From Dehalococcoidia bacterium (GTDB lineage Bacteria; Chloroflexota; Dehalococcoidia; Lucifugimonadales; UBA3495): DNA of 43,675 nucleotides. Position numbers and translations under genes: made by a program. A model generated the notes under the pieces. The model saw only the letters and a program-made list of their open reading frames with translations, did no database searches and had not been told where the DNA came from. Positions 18,337-26,446 of this stretch are shown here, in pieces; position 1 is the stretch's first letter; every line of letters begins with the position of its first letter. Location of the stretch: assembly GCA_022450395.1 (NCBI GenBank), contig JAKUQE010000025.1, positions 1-43,675 on the forward strand, in the 5' to 3' direction.

Positions 18337-18798
18337 ATGGCTGCTGATTCGTCGCCCGTTGACCTGCCTCCAGAGGAACTTGCCGCTTGGCTTAACGACC
18401 GGGTTAAAGATACCTTGATGGAACCCTTGGGGATCAGGGCCGTTGAAGTTGGGCCGCAAAGATCGGTGGCTGAGTTTGAAGTTGGCCCCAAGGTTAAGAC
18501 ACGGACCGGCTATGTTCACACCGGGGCCATGATTTCGCTGGCCGACACCACGGCAACCTATTTGGCCGTGGCCCACATCAAGGGTAGCTACGACGGCCTG
18601 GCACGTTTCCCCGTGGCGATCGGGCTATCTAGCCAGATCGTGAGCAACGTGCAAGAGGGAATCGTAAGGGCCGAGTCCCAAGTAGTCCATGGAGGCAAAA
18701 CGCTGATCGTGGTGGAGACGCGAGTAACCAGCGGCGAGGGACGTTTATTAGCTGTGGTCAACACGACCCATTTTGTTCGAGACGGCGGGAGAGAGTAG
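18337..18798 (+). CDS. PaaI-like hotdog-fold thioesterase
   Basis: A 153-residue single hotdog-fold protein of the PaaI/acyl-CoA thioesterase group, which hydrolyses acyl-CoA or aryl-CoA esters. The characteristic segment YVHTGAMISLADTTATYLA holds the HTG/Asp region used for catalysis in the family (about residues 58-76), followed by the beta-sheet with HGGKTLIVVETRV. The ATG has AGAGGAGA just upstream. It lies 173 bases after the CoA-transferase pair on the same strand, and could release CoA from products of those enzymes. The gap carries two copies of CTAGATTTTG (18184 and 18211) of unknown meaning. Confidence 0.9.
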   Translation: MAADSSPVDLPPEELAAWLNDRVKDTLMEPLGIRAVEVGPQRSVAEFEVGPKVKTRTGYVHTGAMISLADTTATYLAVAHIKGSYDGLARFPVAIGLSSQIVSNVQEGIVRAESQVVHGGKTLIVVETRVTSGEGRLLAVVNTTHFVRDGGRE

Positions 18799-19006
18799 AG
18801 ATATTCCGGGGCAACAGAGTTGTGAGCGGCCAAAGGAGACTTACTGCTTTCGCAGGGCCTTCGATTTTTTAGGTGGAACACTCTCGGGTTTCAAGATGAA
18901 GTCCATATCCCGGATCGTGTCAGGTTGTGCCATCGATATAATTGCCATTAGGATTCGGCCTTGCAAATGCGCACGTTTGTAATTTAGTGGGCAGGATAAA
19001 CGATAT

Positions 19007-20680
19007 ATGACCGATCGAACCGCCGGTCTCCATGACTACCTGGAATCCTTGGCAAGAAATAGTTCGGAGCGCTGGACGGTGTCGGCCTGCGGGGTGACCG
19101 GCAGCAGGCAAAACATACCCGCGCTGCTGGATAAGGACGCTTACGCTCGGGCATCCAACACCGTGCCGGTGCTTCTGATCTCGGGATTATCGGGTCAAGT
19201 GGACGACGTTTCCCTGGCCTGGCACGCCCTTGAGTTATTCCAGGCTCCGGACAGCGGGTTAGCAATTCATATCGGCCTTTCCGCCATCCCAAATTGTAAC
19301 CCTGATGGCCGTCGCGACCTTTCCGCTGGCTATCCTCCCACTGATAATTTTTTCAACGACACCGATGAGCCGGAGAAACGTTATCTGTGGCGGTGGATAT
19401 GTTTTCAAGGGCCTAGTTTGGTATTGGAGTTGAGGTCCGGAGAATCGGTGCGGTGGCAGAGCAACGACGCCGGCGGCAGCCTGGCAGATGCCGTGGCGGG
19501 TCCGGTCGACTCCGTGGAAAACGGATCACTTTTGGCCGCCTTGGGCACGGGTTCGCCGGACGGTCTGGGGCCGATACCCGGCTTGAGGCTGACGACGCCA
19601 ATGGACGATCTGGGTGATGAGCTTCGACGGTTGTGGAAAGCGCTCTCGGACCAACCGGACCTGGGGGGAGCTTCACCAGCCCGCCAGGCGCTAGAAGCAC
19701 GAGCCGCGCGCTCCTATCTGGAGGTGGCCCGGACTCTGGCCAAGGTCTATGGATATCAGTTGGACCCAGTCAATTACACCCAAGGCGTCGGAATCAGCGG
19801 GCGGCTCCGGTTGCACCAGTTGAGCGATAGCGGGGAATCGCCGGCACCTGGAATCGTCCGGTTGGTGGAGCCTTATGTTTCCGGCTCCGTGGCGATGTTC
19901 GGTGAACGGGCCAGCGGAGCGAACCTAGCAGGGTTGATCTGGGGCCGGGAATTATCGGAAGCCACCGATGACCGGCGCTACTCCGATCTGATCGTCGATG
20001 TGGCCAACCGCTATCGTCCGGGCGTTGATGGCGGCGCGCCACCGCCTTGCGACCCCGACTTCCGCACCGAGGATATGTTTATGGCCGGCGCGATGCTGGG
20101 CCGGGCCTTCGAGATCACCGGCGAGGATCGGTATCTGGACCTGCTGGTCAGATTTATTATCGACGGCGGCATCCAGCAAGAAAACGGACTATTCTGGCAT
20201 TGCCGACCGGCGCATTTCTATTGGGGCCGGGGTAACGGTTTCGCGGCCATGGGGTTGACCGAGACCTTGACCTTTCTGCCCGAGAACTATCCAGGCCGTG
20301 ACGCTGTCGTGGCGATGTACCGGAGATTGCTGGACGGTCTGGTCAAGATCCAAAACCCGTCGGGAATGCTGACGGAGGTGTTGGACATCCCCGGCTCGTA
20401 CCAAGAGCTGACCGCAACCTGCATGTTGGGTTACTCCTTGGCCAGAGGACTGCGCCGGGGCTGGTTAGGGCCTTCCTATCAGGCGCCGCTGGATCTGGCG
20501 TGGCGAGGGGTTTCCCAGCGTATCGACGGCGAAGGAAACGTGGTGGACGGTTGCGCCAGCACCGGGGTCCAGGCATCGACGGACGAATACCTGGACCGGC
20601 CGGCCGTTTTCGGCTTCGACGATCGCACCGGCGGCATGGCCTTGTGGTTCGCCATCGAGATGCAACGGCATCAAGGCTGA
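19007..20680 (+). CDS. Fusion of degenerate M14 carboxypeptidase-like and GH105-like (six-hairpin) domains
   Basis: A 557-residue protein of unknown function. Residues about 1-150 resemble a zinc carboxypeptidase (M14) domain: PNCNPDGRR (96-103) matches the family PxxNPDG, and LWRWICFQGPSLVLELR fits its C-terminal strand. However, the HxxE zinc motif is replaced by GLSGQVDD (60-67), so zinc binding is unlikely. Residues about 270-557 resemble a GH105/GH88 unsaturated glycuronyl hydrolase barrel: FRTEDMFMAGAMLGR with D356, YWGRGNGFAAMG (W406) and SYQELTATCML are typical. No signal peptide is evident. The ATG follows AGGAT by about seven bases. The combination suggests a former amide- or sugar-cleaving protein with new use. 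Function not assigned. Confidence 0.75.
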   Translation: MTDRTAGLHDYLESLARNSSERWTVSACGVTGSRQNIPALLDKDAYARASNTVPVLLISGLSGQVDDVSLAWHALELFQAPDSGLAIHIGLSAIPNCNPDGRRDLSAGYPPTDNFFNDTDEPEKRYLWRWICFQGPSLVLELRSGESVRWQSNDAGGSLADAVAGPVDSVENGSLLAALGTGSPDGLGPIPGLRLTTPMDDLGDELRRLWKALSDQPDLGGASPARQALEARAARSYLEVARTLAKVYGYQLDPVNYTQGVGISGRLRLHQLSDSGESPAPGIVRLVEPYVSGSVAMFGERASGANLAGLIWGRELSEATDDRRYSDLIVDVANRYRPGVDGGAPPPCDPDFRTEDMFMAGAMLGRAFEITGEDRYLDLLVRFIIDGGIQQENGLFWHCRPAHFYWGRGNGFAAMGLTETLTFLPENYPGRDAVVAMYRRLLDGLVKIQNPSGMLTEVLDIPGSYQELTATCMLGYSLARGLRRGWLGPSYQAPLDLAWRGVSQRIDGEGNVVDGCASTGVQASTDEYLDRPAVFGFDDRTGGMALWFAIEMQRHQG

Positions 20681-20693
20681 AGTGGATCCCGGG

Positions 20694-22226
20694 TCAGCTC
20701 ATCCAGTCGGCCACCCGCTCGGCAATCATTATGGTGGTCGCGTTCGTGTTGGCCCGTATGCAGTCTGGCAATACCGAAACGTCCACCACCCGTAACCCCT
20801 CCAATCCCCGAACGTGGCAATACTGGTCCAAAACCGCCATAGGGTCGGAATCGGGCCCCATCTTGCAGGTGCCGGAGATATGCTGGGTGGTGGTCACGTT
20901 GCGCAACAGCCACTGGTCCAGAGTATCGTCGGAAACCAGATCATCAGCCGTAGGGGTGATGCACTCTTCGATTATGTCCTTGTAGACGTCGTGCTCCAAG
21001 AACTCTAAACACAGCCGAACCCCTTCACGCAGCCTTTCCCGGTCCCAGGGCTCTTGCAAGTAGTTGTAATCGAGAAATGGCTGCACGTGAGGGTCGGTGG
21101 ATGCCAGCTTCACTTCGCCAGCTCCCACCGCGAGTTCGAGAACGCAGGTAAACCGGATACCTTCTCCATCGGCGGGGTCACCTCCCATCGGAGAGGAGAA
21201 AGAGGAAGCCAAAATCTGCATGTCATTGCGGTCGCTGGAGCCTTTGGCGGTATAGCGCAAGGCTAGCTGGGTGCGCGGCGCTTCAGGGTCCAGTGGAAAA
21301 TCCTTATTGACCCGCACCGGCACCCTTACATTGGGGTGATCTCTCAAGTTCTGACCAACACCTGGCGAGTCAAGCAAAACCGGAATGCCCATCTCTCGCA
21401 GGTGTTCCGCCGGCCCAACCCCGGACAGCATCAGCACCTGTGGTGAGCCGACACCCCCGGCGCTGAGGATGATTTCCTCGCCCTCTACGATAAAGGTTTC
21501 GTCTCCGCTCTCCACCTCCACGCCGGTGGCGCGGTTGCCTTGGAATATGATCCTCCGCACCGTAACACCCGACCGAACGGTCAGATTCAGCCGGTTGCGC
21601 ACCGGATTCAGATAGGTCAGGGACGTGCTCATGCGAACGCCGTCGGGGTTGTTCATGGGGATCGGTCCAACGCCCCCAGAGTCTGGGTGATTCATGTCCG
21701 GGTCGTCGGGGTAGCCGCTGTCCAGGCAGGCCTGGTAAAAAGCGACTTGAGCGGGAAGCCAAGTCTCCCGCTTGTGGCGGCGGACCGGGATCGGGCCGTC
21801 GAATCCGTGGAAGTCGTCCTTGATGTCCATGTCGGTTTCCTGTTTTCTGAAGTAGGGCAGCGTCTTAACGAAGGACCATTCGTCGTTGCCCCATGATGCC
21901 CAGTTGTCGTAGTCTTCGGGAACGCCTCTCAGGAAAACCTGGCCGTTGATGGCGCTGGAACCACCCACAACCCAGCCGCGTGGCACGGGCATAGTTACGC
22001 CCTGCTCGTCGGTCGCCTTGCCTGAGAAAGCCCAGTTATGCGGTGCGTCCACCGCCGAAGCGGCTTGGTTGTACCCATACTTCAGGTCGTCGGGATAGGT
22101 CTCAAAGTTCGGATAGTCCGGACCCGACTCTAGCAACAGTACCGAGCGGTTGGAGTCATCCGTCAAGCGGGTAGCCAGAACACATCCCGCCGAACCTGCC
22201 CCGATGATAACGACGTCATACTTCAT
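20694..22226 (-). CDS. GMC-family FAD oxidoreductase (choline dehydrogenase-like)
   Basis: A 510-residue glucose-methanol-choline oxidoreductase, an FAD enzyme oxidising an alcohol to an aldehyde or ketone. It shows the Rossmann motif VVIIGAGSAGCVLA at the N-terminus, the GMC signature 1 around PRGWVVGGSSAINGQVFLRG, signature 2 near GGVGSPQVLMLSGVGP, and the catalytic pair in HISGTCKMGP (H449) and NTNATTIMIAE (Asn at about 495). Complete length. AGGAAGAG precedes the ATG. It converges with the carboxypeptidase/GH105-like gene, leaving 13 bases between stops, and is divergent from the Vgb-like lipoprotein at 22441. Alcohol substrate unknown; choline is only one of many possibilities. Confidence 0.94.
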   Translation of the reverse strand: MKYDVVIIGAGSAGCVLATRLTDDSNRSVLLLESGPDYPNFETYPDDLKYGYNQAASAVDAPHNWAFSGKATDEQGVTMPVPRGWVVGGSSAINGQVFLRGVPEDYDNWASWGNDEWSFVKTLPYFRKQETDMDIKDDFHGFDGPIPVRRHKRETWLPAQVAFYQACLDSGYPDDPDMNHPDSGGVGPIPMNNPDGVRMSTSLTYLNPVRNRLNLTVRSGVTVRRIIFQGNRATGVEVESGDETFIVEGEEIILSAGGVGSPQVLMLSGVGPAEHLREMGIPVLLDSPGVGQNLRDHPNVRVPVRVNKDFPLDPEAPRTQLALRYTAKGSSDRNDMQILASSFSSPMGGDPADGEGIRFTCVLELAVGAGEVKLASTDPHVQPFLDYNYLQEPWDRERLREGVRLCLEFLEHDVYKDIIEECITPTADDLVSDDTLDQWLLRNVTTTQHISGTCKMGPDSDPMAVLDQYCHVRGLEGLRVVDVSVLPDCIRANTNATTIMIAERVADWMS

Positions 22227-22440
22227 AACTCTTCCTACCTTGATGTCATGTTTACCACTGAATCAACCCTACTTGAAGAATCTGGTCGCGGCGATATTAC
22301 CTGGAAAGTCCAAAGATTGTCTACTTCTGAACGGGAGGGATCCCAAAACCGGTAAGATGGTCAAATACTGCGCATATAAAACGAACCGCGTTGTCTCCAT
22401 CACAGCTGATCGGTGGGGGTCACTCTCGGGAGGTTGATAA

Positions 22441-23721
22441 ATGAAAAGGAGGAAACTCCTGGGCGGGCACAGCGATTCACGTCGAGCGGTGTCACTATTT
22501 ATGGGATCCCTGGGTTTCCTCGCGTTGGTTGCGTGTAGTGAGTCAACCGCGCCAACGGCGATATCGGTGCCGATCAAAGCGGCGGCGACCTTGATGCCGG
22601 CGCGTGAACCCTTGGCGACATCAAAGCCCATTTCGGAACCGGATGCAAGTTCCAAGACTCAACCCGTACCCACGGCCGATAACACTCCGACCCTGTCCGT
22701 TCCGGCGGTTACGTCCACGGTTGTGGAACGCTCCACATCGACACCCTCGGCGGGTTCCGATCCTCAACCTGAACCGGCTCTGCAAATTGCCGCCACGGTC
22801 CCCGATCCGGCTAAGGAAACTCTTTCCCAACCGGTATTAAAAGCATTCCCCCTACCAGCGGGATCCCGTCCTCACGATGTAGCGCCCGCCATAGACGGCG
22901 GAGTCTGGTACACCGCGCAAGGTTCTGGCGAACTTGGGTGGCTCAACCCGGAATCCGGAGAGACCAGGCACACGCAGCTGGGCGCCGGGTCCCGGCCCCA
23001 TGGCGTGATCGTGGGACCTGACGGAGCGCCTTGGGTCACCGACAGCGGTCTGAACGCCATCGTGCGCGTCGATCCGGAAAGTCTAAGAGTGGACGTTTTC
23101 CCCTTACCACCGGACCGCCCCAACGTGAACTTAAACACTCCCACGTTTGATAACGACGGAGTACTTTGGTTCACCGGACAGGGTGGTGTCTACGGACGGT
23201 TGGACCCAGCCACGGGTGAGATGGAGGTTTTCGACGCGCCGCGTGGCCGGGGTCCCTACGGAATCGCGGCCAGTCCCAACGGCGACGTTTATTACGCCTC
23301 TTTGGCTGGGAGTTACGTGGGCCGCATCGATCCCAAAACAGGCGAAGCAACCGTCCTAGACCCGCCAACCCCGAATCAGGGCGCTAGGCGCGTATGGCCC
23401 GATTCCCAAGGCAGGATATGGGTAAGCGAGTGGAACGCCGGCAAAGTGGCGGTATATGACCCATCCGAGGAAACATGGCGCGAGTGGAAGCTTCCCGGTT
23501 CGGCGCCACGGGCGTATGCGGTTTATGTCGATGAGCTGGACATGGTGTGGCTAAGCGACTTTGGCGCTAACTCGGTCGTCCGGTTTGACCCAGAGAGCGA
23601 GGAGTTCGAGGTGTTCGACCTGCCCAGTAACCCCAGCAACGTCAGGCAGATCCTCGGCCGGGACGGCGAAGTTTGGCTGCCAGAGTCGGCGGCTGACCAA
23701 CTCGTAAGGATCCGTTACTAG
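22441..23721 (+). CDS. Vgb-like beta-propeller lipoprotein
   Basis: A 426-residue lipoprotein. The N-terminus MKRRK, a hydrophobic stretch and the lipobox LVAC (Cys32) indicate export and lipid anchoring. A Ser/Thr/Pro-rich spacer (about 33-135) follows, then a beta-propeller similar to virginiamycin B lyase (Vgb) and SMP-30 proteins, made of repeated units such as SRPHGVIVGPDGAPWVTDSG and GPYGIAASPNGDVYYAS. Vgb itself is a cytoplasmic streptogramin lyase; a lipid-anchored version in this setting is more likely to bind or sense an extracellular ligand, so I would not read it as a resistance gene. GGGAGG lies shortly before the ATG. It is divergent from the GMC oxidoreductase. Confidence 0.85.
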   Translation: MKRRKLLGGHSDSRRAVSLFMGSLGFLALVACSESTAPTAISVPIKAAATLMPAREPLATSKPISEPDASSKTQPVPTADNTPTLSVPAVTSTVVERSTSTPSAGSDPQPEPALQIAATVPDPAKETLSQPVLKAFPLPAGSRPHDVAPAIDGGVWYTAQGSGELGWLNPESGETRHTQLGAGSRPHGVIVGPDGAPWVTDSGLNAIVRVDPESLRVDVFPLPPDRPNVNLNTPTFDNDGVLWFTGQGGVYGRLDPATGEMEVFDAPRGRGPYGIAASPNGDVYYASLAGSYVGRIDPKTGEATVLDPPTPNQGARRVWPDSQGRIWVSEWNAGKVAVYDPSEETWREWKLPGSAPRAYAVYVDELDMVWLSDFGANSVVRFDPESEEFEVFDLPSNPSNVRQILGRDGEVWLPESAADQLVRIRY

Positions 23722-23912
23722 GAAATGTAGCCGGACGCGAGGCGATTCTGAACTGTGATGTTCGGCGGGAATCGGTTACCTGATAAAGGAATTCACGGCA
23801 TTGGATAGCGGTTGACGCGGTCCGGATGCCGTTTTATAGTCCGTGCAATCTAAGACAGCACATGTTTAAGAAAGTTGATTAAGTTTGGAATATACCTGGT
23901 GGGAGGGACCGA

Positions 23913-24574
23913 GTGGTCGTTAGCCGAGCAAAGACGATGAAGATCGCGAGCACTCTAGGCTGGATCGCGATAGTGCTTGCCGTGCTCCTGATGCTCTTTT
24001 CCGGGGCGAATCGCCTGGGGTCATTGACCCAGGATGCGGCAACGGCTGACGCTCTGGGCGTTCGCTATATCGAGCACCCGTGGGTCTCGCTCTTCCACAT
24101 TGTTCCGGGGGTGCTGTTTCTCACGTTTGCTCCCCTGCAGTTCGTCGCCCGGATTCGGCGGCGGAGAATCAGCATTCACCGTGGCTCGGGGCGGGTGCTC
24201 GCCACCTTGGCCGCGATCAGCGCCGTGCTCGCGCTCGTCGTCAACTTCCTCTTCCTGCCTTCGGCGGCATCAGCACACAGTCAGCAGTAATCTTCGTGAG
24301 CGTACTCCTTCTCTTTTCACTTTCTATGGCGATTCGTCACATCATTAGGAAAGAGGTGCGCCAACATCGTGAGTGGATGATCCGAACGTTCGCCGCGGCC
24401 ATGAGTGTGGCCACCCAGCGGGTCTTCCTTATTCTACTTACGTCGCTGACAGGCCTTAGCTTGGAGGAGGTATTTGGCGCCGCCTTTTGGCTGGGTATCG
24501 GCGTCAATCTGGTAGTAGCGGAGGTGTGGATCAACCACACGCGCGCGTCAAGCCGGTCTGCGGAAAGAGCTTAG
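23913..24574 (+). pseudogene. DUF2306 membrane protein, frameshifted
   Basis: A polytopic membrane protein of the DUF2306 family split over two reading frames. The first part (GTG at 23913, GGAGG six bases upstream) covers the initial helices, including HIVPGVLFLTFAPLQFVARIRRRR, and ends at a stop at 24288-24290. The second part continues in another frame from about 24260 with AIRHIIRKEVRQHREWMIRTF and AEVWINHTRAS, the normal C-terminal half, and stops at 24574. Together they would give about 220 residues, the usual family size. The frames differ by a net one-base loss or two-base gain near 24250-24290. A sequencing error in this one place would explain it equally well. Confidence 0.75.
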
Positions 24575-24710
24575 ATATATCCAGTGAGTACTCATCTGGG
24601 TAGGCTACATCTAACCGGGAAATGCCAGTCTATAATATCGAAGTCGTGCTGCGGACCACAGAAAATACTTAACAGTTACTGTTCACACAACTTGGACTGC
24701 TGGAGGTCAG

Positions 24711-25043
24711 ATGGTTACTCGTATATACAACGGTGAGGATGGTCAGGCCCACTTTGAGGACCTCAACGTGCCAGCGGGAGACCTAGAGACAATCTCCCTC
24801 ACGCCCGGAGCCAACATGACGTTCCGCAACTCCCCGGATGGGAGCTTCAGCGATTGGCACAACGGTCCTCGGCTTCAGTACGTGATCGTCCTTTCCGGAC
24901 AGATGGAAATAGGCATCGGAGACGGCACCAAACGGATGTTTAACCCCGGCGACATTCTGCAAGTCGAAGACCTGACGGGCCAGGGCCACACCACTCGTTC
25001 GGTGGGCAACCGGATCACCGCCAGTGTGCCCTTAGCCGGATGA
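24711..25043 (+). CDS. Small cupin-domain protein
   Basis: A 110-residue single-domain cupin. The first cupin strand region lies near FSDWHNGPRLQYVIVLSGQMEIGIGDG (about residues 44-70), with H48 and a Gln in place of common metal ligands, and the second near FNPGDILQVEDLTGQGHTTR with H93. The ATG has CTGGAGG five to six bases upstream. Many such small cupins bind metal or a small organic ligand; sequence alone does not reveal which. It stands alone between the broken DUF2306 gene and a convergent alpha/beta hydrolase whose stop lies 39 bases away. Confidence 0.8.
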   Translation: MVTRIYNGEDGQAHFEDLNVPAGDLETISLTPGANMTFRNSPDGSFSDWHNGPRLQYVIVLSGQMEIGIGDGTKRMFNPGDILQVEDLTGQGHTTRSVGNRITASVPLAG

Positions 25044-25082
25044 CCCGGCGAGTCCGCCAAGGACGCATCTCCGCCCTGGGCG

Positions 25083-26009
25083 TTATTCGTTTTCAGACGC
25101 GACGTTCCCTAGAAATCCTCTGATCTCACTTAGAATCAGGTCAGGATACTCCATCGGAATAAAGTGGGTACCGCAGCCCATCGCTTTCACCCGTGACCCA
25201 GCGACCGTTTTCAGAAAATTCTGCACACCAACGTCTTCGGGTTTCTGGCCGGTGGGGTAATCTCCCAGCAGCAGCAGGTACTGTCCAGTGAGCCTTTCTA
25301 TGTACACTGCATCGTTCACGCCATCACGCTGCCCGTAGAACGCCGCCTCCACTTCGGGATTGCATTTCAACTCAGCCCGTCCATCCGGCAATAAACGAGT
25401 GCCGCCTTCTATGAAATCGGCAAACACTTCTTCGGTCCACCTCTTGAATACCGGGCGGTTCCGGTAGGCCTCGTACATCGCCTCCCGGCTTTCCCAGATG
25501 GACCGTTTCAGTCTCGCCCGCCTCGCCCGTTCTTGCAGGTCCTGGGACGGCGCCGACGCTGGGGGAGGACCCACACGGGACTCTATCAGCACGGACCGAC
25601 CGATGATGCCGGGCTGCAGGGAGTCGGCAATCATAGTGGCCATCCCCCCCAAAGAGTGTCCCACCGTGTCAACACCTTCGAAGCCCATCAGCCGGATAAC
25701 TTCGGCCAGGTCTTCCCCCATCTGGTGAAAAGTTAGGTTCTGATCCGTAGATTCCGTATCGCCGTGGCCGCGCTGATCGAAACACATGACGTGGAAGTCT
25801 GCGCTCAGGGACCTGGCCGCCCGGTTCCAGGTGGAAGCACAGAGACCGACGGCATGCAGCAACAACAAAGGCGGCGCGGTGGGGTTGCCCCAATCTAGAT
25901 AGTGGTGGTTGATCCCCTGTGCCTTAACGAATTGACTTGTTGGCTGCAACAATTCCTCCCCCATTAATTCGGTCGTTCGGCGGACTATTCTAACGGCAGG
26001 GGGCAGCAT
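25083..26009 (-). CDS. Alpha/beta hydrolase
   Basis: A 308-residue alpha/beta-hydrolase-fold enzyme. The oxyanion-loop region LLLLHAVGLCAST, the segment MCFDQRGHGDTE and the nucleophile elbow GHSLGG (S119) are clear; a C-terminal GCGTHFIP provides the probable catalytic His. The start at 26009 is supported by GGGGAGGG about seven bases upstream, which a later ATG at 25964 lacks. Family members include esterases, C-C hydrolases and haloperoxidase-like enzymes; the sequence gives no specific substrate. It is divergent from the dioxygenase gene, separated by about 440 bases of AT-rich DNA. Confidence 0.9.
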   Translation of the reverse strand: MLPPAVRIVRRTTELMGEELLQPTSQFVKAQGINHHYLDWGNPTAPPLLLLHAVGLCASTWNRAARSLSADFHVMCFDQRGHGDTESTDQNLTFHQMGEDLAEVIRLMGFEGVDTVGHSLGGMATMIADSLQPGIIGRSVLIESRVGPPPASAPSQDLQERARRARLKRSIWESREAMYEAYRNRPVFKRWTEEVFADFIEGGTRLLPDGRAELKCNPEVEAAFYGQRDGVNDAVYIERLTGQYLLLLGDYPTGQKPEDVGVQNFLKTVAGSRVKAMGCGTHFIPMEYPDLILSEIRGFLGNVASENE

Positions 26010-26446
26010 TTACCACCCTCCCCTCGAGCAGGTTGGATTATGTACACCAACTGGACCCGGCCGGCGGCTCACTAGATTAACGGCCTGTCAATCAAAGGGA
26101 AGGGATCGGGCCAGAAGATAATGTTGAGCCTGCTGGGGCTCATCAAAATAGCGATGTATATTTAACTACGAATTCCGTGTGCTTACATACATATACTGTC
26201 AATAACAGCGGAATAATTAACGATAACTTGCCATTATATTGATGGGCAATCTACTGTATTGAAGTTCTAACGAAATCAATCCCGCATATTCCTTGTTCAT
26301 CCGTCGTAACATCTTAGAATCACAGGATTGGGTATGTATTATTTACTTCCATGATTGATCATGGGTTCTCAACCCCAAAAAGCTCGCAGCTAACACCTAG
26401 ATCGATCGGCGAGTATACCGCTGGCGATCACCGAGGTTGGATCGAG
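26010..26446. other. AT-rich divergent intergenic region
   Basis: This stretch between the alpha/beta hydrolase and the dioxygenase gene is clearly more AT-rich than its surroundings and holds no convincing gene. It carries a short inverted repeat TGAGCC/GGCTCA at 26125-26142 and the palindrome at 26349-26364. An in-frame ATG at 26351 exists but lacks a ribosome binding site. Control elements for the divergent genes are likely to lie here; I cannot point to a firm promoter. Confidence 0.5.
26349..26364. promoter_or_regulatory. Palindrome upstream of the dioxygenase gene (possible operator)
   Basis: CCATGAT and ATCATGG form a perfect seven-base inverted repeat separated by TG, about 80 bases before the preferred dioxygenase start. 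A dimeric regulator could bind here. It overlaps the alternative ATG at 26351, which is one reason to prefer the later start. Chance occurrence cannot be excluded. Confidence 0.3.

Noticed and set aside
22441-23721. Streptogramin resistance gene (vgb)
   Set aside because: The protein is a lipoprotein with a long low-complexity spacer. Propeller similarity alone does not support an antibiotic lyase role.
26351-26446. Upstream start for the dioxygenase at 26351
   Set aside because: No ribosome binding site precedes it, it lies within a perfect palindrome, and the extra 32 residues look unlike the TPR-like domain that follows.
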